The notes under the pieces were generated by a model. That model did no database searches. It was not told where the DNA came from and saw only the letters and a program-made list of their open reading frames with translations. DNA of 64,000 bases, from assembly GCA_945860205.1 (NCBI GenBank), contig CAMARK010000007.1:18651-82650 (forward strand), written 5' to 3'. Source of the stretch: Reyranella massiliensis 521 (lineage in GTDB: Bacteria; Pseudomonadota; Alphaproteobacteria; Reyranellales; Reyranellaceae). Positions 7,394 to 15,264 of the stretch are shown piece by piece. Position numbers and translations under genes: made by a program. Numbering within the stretch: position 1 is the stretch's first letter; each line of letters starts with the position of its first letter.

Positions 7394-8788
7394 TTACGCC
7401 GGCCGGCCCTGCGCGCCGAGGTCCCAGAAGATGCCCGTCATTAGCCGCAGCCCATCGCGTGCCACGGGCGCCAGCAGGTGCTCGTTGGGCGCATGTTGGG
7501 AGCAGGCAGCGTACGAATGCGGCACCCAGACCGTCGGCAGGCCGAGGATATCGGTGAAGACCTCGTTGGGCAGCGAGCCGCCGAGGTTGGGCAGCATGTT
7601 GGGCTTCTGGCCGCCTGTCTTCTCGATCGAGGCGGAGGCGAACTTGGCCCAGGGGTTCTCGGGGTCGAGCCGGGTGGCGTTCATGATCACGTCGCGCGCC
7701 TGGTCGATCTCGATGGCGCCAAAGCCGTGCTTCTCCAGATGCCGCTTCAGCGCCGGGATGATGTCGTGCGGATTGGTGCCGACGACGAAGCGGAGCTGGC
7801 AGTAGGCGATGGCGCTGGGCGGGATGGCGTTGACCGGCCGGTCGGGATTGCCGGTCTTGAAGGCCAGCACCTCGAAGCTGTTCCAGCCGAATACGCGCTC
7901 GACCGGAGTCAGCGACTTCTCGCCCCAGTCCTCGTTAATTTCGGGCGCGCCCTCACCGGCATCGACGACGGCGTCGGCGAGTGCCGCGCGGACCGAATTG
8001 GTGAGCGTCGTAGGCCGCCACTCCGGCACTTTGATCTGACCGCGCGCGTCGGTGATGGTGGCCAGCGCATGGGCCATGATGATGCCGGGGTTGGCTAAAA
8101 GCCCACCCCAGTTGCCGGAATGATGGCCGCCCTCGCGCATCGCGAGCTTGAGGTTGAAGTTGAGCGTGCCCCGCGTGCCGCCGAAGATGGTCGGCCGGCG
8201 ATGGTCGAGCCGGGGCCCGTCGGAGCCGATCAACGCATCGGCTTTCAGCGCCGCCTTGTTGGCCTTGCAGAAATCGGCGAGGCCGGGCGAGCCGGTCTCC
8301 TCGCCGGTCTCGATCAGGATGGTCGAGTTGAAGCCCAGCGAGCCGCGCTCCTGCAGCACGCAGGCCAGCGCCGCGATGTTGATCGTGTGCTGGCCCTTGT
8401 TGTCGGCGGTGCCGCGGCCATACATGCGGTCGCCCTCGACCACGATCTTCCACGGCGAGAGGCCCTGCCGCCACTGATCGTCCTGGCCGCGGATCACGTC
8501 GCCGTGCCCATAGGTCAGGACCGTCGGCTTGGCGGGGTCCTCGACCCGGCGGGCGATCAGGAACGGGCCGTATTCGGTGCGCGGGTTGGGCTGCACCTGG
8601 CATTCGTAGCCGAGCTTGGTGAGCGACTCCGTCATCTCGCCGGAGACATACTCCTGCAGCGCCGGCATGGAGTCGGTCTCCTGGCTGGTGGTCGGGATCG
8701 CCACTCGCCGCTGCAGCTCCTCGAGGAAGCCGCCATCGTCGAAATATCGCTCTGCGCGCCCGATGGCGCCATCCCGTGTGCCGGTCAT
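7394..8788 (-). CDS. M20-family metallopeptidase (ArgE/DapE/carnosinase-like)
   Basis: I chose the ATG at 8788 (464 aa); the 12 residues before it lack family character. M20 hallmarks in order are the metal motif GHGDVI, the bridging aspartate in YGRGTADNKGQHT, the catalytic glutamate pair ETGEETGSPG, a further metal ligand in LIGSDGPRLD, and a C-terminal histidine in VPHSYAACSQHAPNEH. A dimerisation domain is inserted in the middle (about 200-330). The long form with the ADNKGQ motif is typical of the dipeptidase/CNDP branch. It probably cleaves a dipeptide or N-acyl amino acid in the cytoplasm. It heads the minus-strand run and faces the iron alcohol dehydrogenase gene across 60 bp. Confidence 0.9.
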   Translation of the reverse strand: MTGTRDGAIGRAERYFDDGGFLEELQRRVAIPTTSQETDSMPALQEYVSGEMTESLTKLGYECQVQPNPRTEYGPFLIARRVEDPAKPTVLTYGHGDVIRGQDDQWRQGLSPWKIVVEGDRMYGRGTADNKGQHTINIAALACVLQERGSLGFNSTILIETGEETGSPGLADFCKANKAALKADALIGSDGPRLDHRRPTIFGGTRGTLNFNLKLAMREGGHHSGNWGGLLANPGIIMAHALATITDARGQIKVPEWRPTTLTNSVRAALADAVVDAGEGAPEINEDWGEKSLTPVERVFGWNSFEVLAFKTGNPDRPVNAIPPSAIAYCQLRFVVGTNPHDIIPALKRHLEKHGFGAIEIDQARDVIMNATRLDPENPWAKFASASIEKTGGQKPNMLPNLGGSLPNEVFTDILGLPTVWVPHSYAACSQHAPNEHLLAPVARDGLRLMTGIFWDLGAQGRPA

Positions 8789-8848
8789 GTGATTTCCTTG
8801 GTCGTCAGGTCGCCAAGATAGCAAAATACCGCCTCAAGGGAGGACACA

Positions 8849-9994
8849 ATGCTGACATCGGGCCGCGTCGTTTTCACCGACATGGAACAAGTCCACTACG
8901 GCAGGCCGGCGGCGCAATCGGTCGCCGAGCTGGTCACGGCGTGTGGCGCGGCGCGTGTGTTCCTGATGGTGAGCGGTACGCTCAACCGCGAGACCGACGA
9001 GGTCGAGAAGGTGCGCCTGGCGCTGGGCAACAAGTGCGTGGGCACCTTCGACCGGATGCCGGCCCATTCGCCCCGCTCGGCCATCATCGCCGCGACCGCC
9101 CAGGCCCGTGAGGCGCGCGCCGATCTCATCGTGACCCTGGGCGGCGGTTCGATCACCGACGGCGCCAAGGCGGTCCAGCTTTGCCTCTCCAACGATGTCA
9201 GGACCGTGGAGGACATGGACAGGATCCGAGGCGGCGTGAACCTCAGGCCGCCCACGGTGCGCCAGATTTCCATCCCGACCACGCTCTCGGCGGGTGAATT
9301 CTCCGGCCTGGCCGGCGTCACCAACGAGGCCACCAAGGTGAAGGAGATGTTCCGCCATCCGCTCACCATCCCGCAGGCCGTGGTCCTCGACCCCGAGGTG
9401 ACGCGCCACACACCGATGTGGCTGTTCCTGTCGACCGGCATCCGCGCCGTCGATCACTGCGTCGAGGGCGTGTGCTCCAAGGAATCGACGGAGTTCACCA
9501 ACGCCTCGGGCCTGCATGGCCTCTCCCTGCTGGCGCGCGGCCTGACCAAGGTGAAGGCCGACCCGACCGACATGAAGGCCAGGCTCGACTGCCAGATCGG
9601 TTCCTGGCTCTCGATGGGCGGCCTCGCCGCCGGCGTGCCGATGGGCGCCAGCCACGGCATCGGCTACGTGCTGGGCGCCGTGTTCGACGTGCCACACGGC
9701 CATACGAGTTGCATCATGCTGCCCTCGGTCATGCGCTGGAACAAATCCGCCAATGCCGACAGCCAGGCCCTGATCGCCAATGCCATGGGCCATCCCGGCA
9801 AGGATGCCGGCGACGTGCTCGACCAGTTCATCCGCGGTCTCGGCATGCCACGCAGCCTCGGCGAGGTTAAAGTCGGCAAGGAGCATTTCGACCGTATCGC
9901 CAAGCAGGCGATGGGCACGCCTTGGGTGCCGCGCAACCCGCGCAAGATCGACGGCCCCGAACAGGTGAAGGAAATTCTGGAGTTGGCAGCGTAA
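8849..9994 (+). CDS. Iron-containing alcohol dehydrogenase family protein
   Basis: The protein (381 aa) has the group III layout. An N-terminal nucleotide-binding domain carries GGGSITDGAK, and the domain-joining strand is IPTTLSAGEFSG. The C-terminal helical domain carries metal ligands in RAVDHCVEG, ASHGIGYVLG and VPHGHTSC. The HGIGY and PHGHT motifs resemble maleylacetate reductases and hydroxyacid-oxoacid transhydrogenases more than ethanol dehydrogenases. A GGGAGG ribosome site lies 7 bp before the ATG. The stop and the next start share one base (TAATG), so it forms a two-gene operon with the flavin monooxygenase. The substrate is not determinable. Confidence 0.9.
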   Translation: MLTSGRVVFTDMEQVHYGRPAAQSVAELVTACGAARVFLMVSGTLNRETDEVEKVRLALGNKCVGTFDRMPAHSPRSAIIAATAQAREARADLIVTLGGGSITDGAKAVQLCLSNDVRTVEDMDRIRGGVNLRPPTVRQISIPTTLSAGEFSGLAGVTNEATKVKEMFRHPLTIPQAVVLDPEVTRHTPMWLFLSTGIRAVDHCVEGVCSKESTEFTNASGLHGLSLLARGLTKVKADPTDMKARLDCQIGSWLSMGGLAAGVPMGASHGIGYVLGAVFDVPHGHTSCIMLPSVMRWNKSANADSQALIANAMGHPGKDAGDVLDQFIRGLGMPRSLGEVKVGKEHFDRIAKQAMGTPWVPRNPRKIDGPEQVKEILELAA

Positions 9995-11748
9995 TGGACA
10001 CCATCGTAAGCGATACTTCCGCCAAGGCGGCGGCACAGCGCTGGATCGCCGACTTCGCGGCGGCGATCGAGTCGCGCGATCCCACACGTATCGCCACGCT
10101 GTTCGCAGCCGAGTGCTTCTGGCGCGACATCCTGGCCTTCGATTGGGATTTGCGCATGATGACGGGCGCGAAGGCCATCGCCGAGCGCCTGGTGCCGCTG
10201 ATTGCGAAGACCGCGCCGCGCGACTTCCAGCTCGCCAAGGATCGCGCGGCGCCGCGCACTGTGACGCGCGCCGGAACCGAGACCATCGAAGTGATGTTCA
10301 CCTTCGAGAGCGCAATCGGTCCTTGCGACGGTGTCGTGCGCCTCGTCTCGGAGGGCGGGACCTGGCGCGCCTGGACGCTCGCCACGCTCCTGGCAGAAAT
10401 TCGCGGCCACGAGGATCCCGCCAACGGCAAGCGCTGGCAGAACGTCGACTGGAAGCGCAATTTCGGCGGCGAGAACTGGGCCGACCGGCGCAAGAAGGCG
10501 GTCGAGTATGCCGATCGCGATCCGGCGGTGCTGGTGGTGGGTGCGGCTCAGGCGGGTCTGATGGTGGCGGCGCGACTCTCGATGCTGGGCGTCGATACGC
10601 TGGTCATCGACCGCGAAAAGCGCCTGGGTGATTCGTGGCGCCGCCGCTACCACGCGCTGACGCTGCACAACGAGACGCGCGTCAATCACCTGCCCTACAT
10701 GCCCTTCCCGCGCTCCTGGCCGGTGTTCATCCCGAAGGACATGCTGGCCAACTGGTTCGAGCTCTACGTCGAGGCGATGGAGCTGAACGCGTGGACCGGC
10801 ACGGAACTCACACAGGCGCGTTACGACGAAACGAAAAAGCGCTGGAACGTGACGCTGAAGCGGCCCGACGGCAGCGACCGGGTCATGCATCCTCGCCATG
10901 TGGTGTTCTGCAACGGCGTCAGCACGATTCCCAAGATGCCCGACCTGCCGGGGCTGAAGGATTTCCGCGGCACCGTCAGCCATTCGAGCAAGTATGGCAG
11001 CGGCCTCGACTGGAAGGGCAAGAAGGCGCTGGTGCTGGGCACCGGCACATCGGGCCACGACGTGGCGCAGGATCTCGCGGTGTCCGGCGCGGCCGAGGTG
11101 TCGATCATCCAGAACGGCGCGACCTTGATCGTGAGCCTCAAGGAGGCGCAGGTGCCCTACGCGCTCTACGACGAGGAGATTTCGTTCGACGACAAGGACC
11201 TGATCGCAGCGTCGTTCCCCTTTCCCATCTATCAGCGCTCGCACCAGCGCATCACCAAGATGAACGCGGAGAACGACAAGGAACTGCTCGACGGGCTGAA
11301 GGCGCGCGGCTTCAAGCTCAGCTCCGGACCGGAGGCCGACGGCTGGCAGATCATGTACGGTCGCCGCGGCGGCGGTTACTACTTCGACGCCGGCTGCTCG
11401 CAGATGGTCGTCGACGGCAAAATCGGGTTGATCCAGTACGACGACATCGAGCGCTTCTGCGCCGAGGGCGCGAAGATGAAGGACGGAACCACCAAGCAAG
11501 CCGACCTGATCGTGCTCGCCACCGGCTATCTCGGCCAGAAGGAGTCGGTGCGCCCTCTGCTCGGCGATGAGATCACTGACCGCATCGGTCCGGTCTGGGG
11601 CTTCGACGAGGAAGGCGAGCTCAAGGGCATGTGGCGCCCGACCGGCCAGCCCGGCCTGTGGTTCCTGGCCGGTGGCCTCGCGCAATGCCGCATCTTCTCG
11701 AAGGTCCTGGCGCTGCAGATCAAGGCGCGGGAGCTCGGGATCGTCTAG
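9994..11748 (+). CDS. SnoaL-like domain fused to flavin-containing monooxygenase
   Basis: I chose the ATG that overlaps the upstream stop by one base (584 aa). Residues about 1-130 look like a SnoaL/NTF2 cone domain (AAIESRDPTRIATLFAAECFW, then TWRAWTLATL). From about 175 a two-dinucleotide-fold monooxygenase begins: VLVVGAAQAGLMVA binds FAD, with the first GxG relaxed to GAA; LGDSWRRRYHAL follows; and KALVLGTGTSGHDVAQD is the NADPH site. The C-terminal strand LIVLATGYLG is the family's ATG motif. This fold oxygenates nitrogen, sulfur or ketone groups. The SnoaL part may bind or enclose substrate. The stop shares a CTAG tetranucleotide with the stop of the convergent ureohydrolase gene. Confidence 0.9.
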   Translation: MDTIVSDTSAKAAAQRWIADFAAAIESRDPTRIATLFAAECFWRDILAFDWDLRMMTGAKAIAERLVPLIAKTAPRDFQLAKDRAAPRTVTRAGTETIEVMFTFESAIGPCDGVVRLVSEGGTWRAWTLATLLAEIRGHEDPANGKRWQNVDWKRNFGGENWADRRKKAVEYADRDPAVLVVGAAQAGLMVAARLSMLGVDTLVIDREKRLGDSWRRRYHALTLHNETRVNHLPYMPFPRSWPVFIPKDMLANWFELYVEAMELNAWTGTELTQARYDETKKRWNVTLKRPDGSDRVMHPRHVVFCNGVSTIPKMPDLPGLKDFRGTVSHSSKYGSGLDWKGKKALVLGTGTSGHDVAQDLAVSGAAEVSIIQNGATLIVSLKEAQVPYALYDEEISFDDKDLIAASFPFPIYQRSHQRITKMNAENDKELLDGLKARGFKLSSGPEADGWQIMYGRRGGGYYFDAGCSQMVVDGKIGLIQYDDIERFCAEGAKMKDGTTKQADLIVLATGYLGQKESVRPLLGDEITDRIGPVWGFDEEGELKGMWRPTGQPGLWFLAGGLAQCRIFSKVLALQIKARELGIV

Positions 11749-12731
11749 CTCAACCGGCCCTTCCGCTTGGCGACCGATTCGGCCAGCAGGCAGAGGATCT
11801 CCCACATCATCGTGACGCCGACCAAAGCGGTGTTGCCGCTCATGTCGAAGGGCGGCGAGACTTCCACGACGTCGCCGCCCACCATGTCGAGCCCACGCAG
11901 GCCGCGCAGCATGCGCTGCGCCTCGTGCGGCGTGTAACCGCCGATCTCGGGCGTGCCGGTGCCAGGTGCGAAGGCGGGATCGAGGCCATCGACGTCGAAG
12001 CTGATGTATGTCGGGCCACTGCCGACCACGCGGCGGGCCTCGGCGATCACCTTCTCGACGCCGAGGTCGAAATACTCCTCGATGGTGATCACCCGCATGC
12101 CCTGGTCGACCGCCCACTGGTTGTCGTCGCGCTTGTACATCGAGCCGCGGATGCCGATCTGAACCACGCGCTTGGGGTCTAAAAGCCCCTCCTCGACGGC
12201 GCGGCGGAAGGGCGTGCCGTGGGTGTATTTGTAGCCGCCGAAATAGGTGTCCCAGGTGTCGCTGTGGGCGTCGAAATGGACCATGCCCAGCGGCCGGTTC
12301 TTGCTCCCGCTACCAGCAATGGCGCGCATGATCGGCAGCGTGATCAGGTGGTCGCCGCCGGCCGACAGCGGCACGGTGCCGGCGGCGTGAATCTTGGCAA
12401 AGTGCTTCTCGATCCGCTCCAGCGAATCGTCGACGCTGGCCGGATTCACCGGCGCGTCGCCGATATCGCCGCATTTGGCCAACTCATAAGGCGCCACGCC
12501 CGTCACGTGATGGATGCGGCGCATCATGGTGGAAAGGTCACGCATCTGGCGCGGGCCGTGGCGGGCGCCGGGCCGGTTGGTGGTCCCGCCATCCCACGGC
12601 ACGCCCACCATGCCGATCTCGACCTCTGCCGGATCTCGGAACAGCGGCAGGCGCATGAAGGTGGCGATGTCACCGAAGCGCGGCACCACCGTGCCGGAAA
12701 CCGGCTGGGGGAAGTCCTTAGGGTTGGTCAT
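11745..12731 (-). CDS. Ureohydrolase (agmatinase/guanidinobutyrase family)
   Basis: The protein (328 aa) carries all manganese motifs of the arginase fold: GGDH near residue 130, DAHSD in VHFDAHSDTWD, and SFDVDGLDPAF near residue 235. It hydrolyses a guanidino compound to an amine and urea; agmatine, guanidinobutyrate and guanidinopropionate are all possible from sequence alone. It lies 16 bp after the class III PLP enzyme and is the last gene of the six-gene operon that starts with the AEP-type solute-binding protein. The operon may therefore import an amino or guanidino compound rather than AEP only. Its stop shares CTAG with the convergent gene. Confidence 0.9.
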   Translation of the reverse strand: MTNPKDFPQPVSGTVVPRFGDIATFMRLPLFRDPAEVEIGMVGVPWDGGTTNRPGARHGPRQMRDLSTMMRRIHHVTGVAPYELAKCGDIGDAPVNPASVDDSLERIEKHFAKIHAAGTVPLSAGGDHLITLPIMRAIAGSGSKNRPLGMVHFDAHSDTWDTYFGGYKYTHGTPFRRAVEEGLLDPKRVVQIGIRGSMYKRDDNQWAVDQGMRVITIEEYFDLGVEKVIAEARRVVGSGPTYISFDVDGLDPAFAPGTGTPEIGGYTPHEAQRMLRGLRGLDMVGGDVVEVSPPFDMSGNTALVGVTMMWEILCLLAESVAKRKGRLS

Positions 12732-12747
12732 GCGCCTCTGTAGGCCG

Positions 12748-14085
12748 TCACTGTGTTTGCAAAAGGGCTTTCCGCGCCGTCACGAATTCCTCGACGGCCG
12801 CCACGAAGCGGTCGCCTTCGGCCTCGCCAATCATGATGTTGAGCGCCACGAAGCCGCGCCGGGCGATCCAGATGCCGGCGGCCATCATGTCGAAGAAGAA
12901 CAGCTCCTTGGCGTCCTGGTTGCCCGCCGCGATGTCGGCCGCTGTCCTGATCGGACGCGACGTGGCATGCGCCGTCATCATCGAGCCGATGCCGGAGAAC
13001 TGGAACGCCACCTTGTTCTTGGCGCAGATCGCGTTCAGCCGGTCCCGGATCTTCTCGCCGTGGGCATTCAGCTCCGCCGCGGCGGCAGGCGTATAGACCT
13101 CGCCATAGCCTGCGACGCCCGCCGCCATGGTCAGCGCATTGTTGTTGAAGGTGCCGGCATGCGGCAGCGAATCGGCCTTGGTCGGGTCGAACAGCTCCAT
13201 GATGTCGCGCCGGCCACCGAAGGCGCCGAACGACATGCCGCCGCCGATGTATTTGCCCAGCGTCGTCATGTCGGGAACGACGCCGTGCTTCTCCTGCAGG
13301 CCGCCCGGCGAGAGGCGTGAGGTCATCACCTCGTCGAAGATCATTGTGATCCCGCGGGCCTTGGTCTCCTCTCGCACCATCTTCAGGAACCCGATGTCGC
13401 CCGGCAGGCAGCCGTGGCTGCCCTGCATCGGCTCCAGAAGCACGGCGAACAGTTCCTCGCCATGCTTGGCCAGCAGCGCCCGCGTGCCTTCCACATCGTT
13501 GTAGGGTGCCACGATGAAGTCGTAGGGGATATTCACGGGGCTGCCGCCGCTCACGAAATAGAGCACACCGCCGTGATAGCCGCCGTGGAACACCATGACC
13601 TTGGTGGCCTTGGCCCGTCCCTTGCGCTGGGCGTAGACCCGCGCGCCGGCCAGCGCCATCACGTTGCCCTCGGTGCCGGAGTTGGTGAAGCGCACCAGGT
13701 CGATCGACGGCATGCGGTCGGCGATCAGCTTGGCAAGCTTGGCCTCGTTCTCGTTGCGGCCGCCGTAGTTCCAGCCATTGTTCAGCGCCTTGTCGACCGC
13801 GGCACGGATCACCGGGTGCGAGTGGCCGTAGATGCCGGCGGTGTATTCGCCCAGCACGTCGATATATTCGTGGCCATCGGCGTCCCACAGGCGGCAGCCT
13901 TCGCCGCGCACAACGGTGAGCGGAAACGGCGAATTGTGCAGCGTCGTGCGGGTGTTGCCGCCCGGCATCGCCTCGCAGGCCTCGTGGTGGCGGCCGAGAC
14001 TTTTTGGATTGCTGTCGGCATAGGCCTGTCGCGCCTCGATGAGCGCGGACTGCAGATCCGAATTGACCAGGGCTTGATCGGGCAC
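12748..14085 (-). CDS. Class III PLP-dependent enzyme (glutamate-1-semialdehyde aminomutase-like; PbfA candidate)
   Basis: The GTG start at 14085 is supported by a GAGGAG ribosome site (445 aa). The fold is that of class III aminotransferases: MPGGNTRTT at the N-terminus, the NSGTEGNVMA phosphate loop, MIFDEVMTS with the aspartate that contacts the PLP ring nitrogen, and the Schiff-base lysine in TTLGKYIGGGMSFGA. The sequence is closest in style to glutamate-1-semialdehyde aminomutase, but the setting beside an AEP-type transporter is not tetrapyrrole synthesis. PbfA, an ammonia-lyase that turns (R)-1-hydroxy-2-aminoethylphosphonate into phosphonoacetaldehyde, belongs to this class. That role would feed PhnY and PhnA in this window, but it is inferred from context only. 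Confidence 0.9.
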   Translation of the reverse strand: MPDQALVNSDLQSALIEARQAYADSNPKSLGRHHEACEAMPGGNTRTTLHNSPFPLTVVRGEGCRLWDADGHEYIDVLGEYTAGIYGHSHPVIRAAVDKALNNGWNYGGRNENEAKLAKLIADRMPSIDLVRFTNSGTEGNVMALAGARVYAQRKGRAKATKVMVFHGGYHGGVLYFVSGGSPVNIPYDFIVAPYNDVEGTRALLAKHGEELFAVLLEPMQGSHGCLPGDIGFLKMVREETKARGITMIFDEVMTSRLSPGGLQEKHGVVPDMTTLGKYIGGGMSFGAFGGRRDIMELFDPTKADSLPHAGTFNNNALTMAAGVAGYGEVYTPAAAAELNAHGEKIRDRLNAICAKNKVAFQFSGIGSMMTAHATSRPIRTAADIAAGNQDAKELFFFDMMAAGIWIARRGFVALNIMIGEAEGDRFVAAVEEFVTARKALLQTQ

Positions 14086-14114
14086 GTCACTCTCCTCGCG
14101 TTATGGCGAGAGTA

Positions 14115-15263
14115 TCACACCACGTTCAGCTCCCGGATAGGCCGCCTTGCGGATATGCGTTCATAACCGAAGGGACTGAGGTCGATCGTGCGATAGCTGC
14201 CATGCACGATCAGCTCGGCGACGGCGCGGCCGACCGCCGGCGACTGCTGGATGCCGTGGCCGGAGAAGCCCGTCGCAAAGATCAGGCTCTCATGGTCGGG
14301 ATGGCGGCCGACGATGCCGTTCTGGTCGAAGGTGTTGTATTCGTAATAGCCCGCCCAGGCATTGACCAACTTGGCCGCCTCGAACGCCGGCACCCGCGCC
14401 GCCAGCGCCGGCCAGACCATGTCGTCCCATTCCTGGTGCTGGACTTCCAGCGGCGGCTCGGGCGGATCGTTGCCGGCGGCCGGCGTCGTGCCGGCCAGAT
14501 AGAAACGGCCCTCGGGCCGGAACCACACGCCCGATGGATCGATGGTGAGCGGTGTGAGCCCGGGCGGCTCACGGACGTCGAGCACGAACACAGAGCGCCG
14601 CCGGGGCTCGACCGGAAGCGCGATGCCCGCCGTTGCCGCCACCTGTCCCGACCACGGCCCCGCCGCCAGCACGACGGTTCCGGCCTCGATCCGCCGCCCC
14701 GAGCGCAGCGTGACGGCGTTGGGCGCCAGTTCCATGACCTCGTCGGCGATATACTCGGCGCCGAGTTCCCGCGCCTTGCGCCGAAAACCCTGCATCAGCG
14801 CCGGCCCATCGAACCAGCCCTCGTTGGCGATGCCGTGCGAGGCGAGCGTGATACCCTCGGTCGAGATCCAGGGGAACCGCGCCTGGAGCAGCCCAGGGTC
14901 GAGCAGCTCGACCGCACACGCCTCGCCGCGCTGAATGGCGTTGTTCGCGCGTAACACCGCCTCCCCGGCCAGCGATGCGAGGAAGAGATAACCCGGCTCC
15001 CTGAGCCCGAGATCGACGCCCAGCAATTCCGGGGCGCGGCGCAGGAAGCCGATGCCGTAGCGCGAGAGATGGATGTTGAGCGGCGTGGAGAACTGCTGGC
15101 GGATCGAGCTGGCCGACAAAGCCGAGGATGCTCGCGCATAGGTCGGATCGCGCTCGACTACCGCGACTGTGCCGGAGAAGTTCGGATCGTTCTTCAGGTG
15201 ATAAGCGACGGACGATCCCATCGCGCCGCCGCCCGCGATGACGACGTCGTAGCGGTCGGCCAT
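14115..15263 (-). CDS. FAD-dependent oxidoreductase, DAO family (FOXRED1/sarcosine-oxidase-like)
   Basis: I chose the ATG at 15263 (382 aa), one base after the permease stop. The N-terminus is a classic FAD fold (YDVVIAGGGAMGSSVAYHL). ALSASSIRQQFSTPLN resembles the FOXRED1 branch of the D-amino-acid-oxidase superfamily. The C-terminal NGIVGRHPDHESLIFATGFSGHGIQQSPAVGRAVAELI is the FAD-contacting end of that fold. Such enzymes oxidise secondary or tertiary amines and some amino acids. Within the operon it could oxidise an N-alkylated amine brought in by the transporter, possibly an N-methylated aminophosphonate, though nothing in the protein proves the substrate. Confidence 0.9.
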   Translation of the reverse strand: MADRYDVVIAGGGAMGSSVAYHLKNDPNFSGTVAVVERDPTYARASSALSASSIRQQFSTPLNIHLSRYGIGFLRRAPELLGVDLGLREPGYLFLASLAGEAVLRANNAIQRGEACAVELLDPGLLQARFPWISTEGITLASHGIANEGWFDGPALMQGFRRKARELGAEYIADEVMELAPNAVTLRSGRRIEAGTVVLAAGPWSGQVAATAGIALPVEPRRRSVFVLDVREPPGLTPLTIDPSGVWFRPEGRFYLAGTTPAAGNDPPEPPLEVQHQEWDDMVWPALAARVPAFEAAKLVNAWAGYYEYNTFDQNGIVGRHPDHESLIFATGFSGHGIQQSPAVGRAVAELIVHGSYRTIDLSPFGYERISARRPIRELNVV

Positions 15264-15264
15264 A

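Noticed and set aside
9664..12117. Long minus-strand open frame (over 800 codons) opposite the flavin monooxygenase
   Set aside because: It has no recognisable domain, is rich in Arg, His and Ala as expected of antisense frames in GC-rich DNA, and lies across well-supported plus-strand genes.
12748..14085. Glutamate-1-semialdehyde aminomutase (HemL) for tetrapyrrole synthesis
   Set aside because: The resemblance is real at fold level, but alphaproteobacteria make aminolevulinate by the HemA condensation route, and the operon is a transport/catabolic one.
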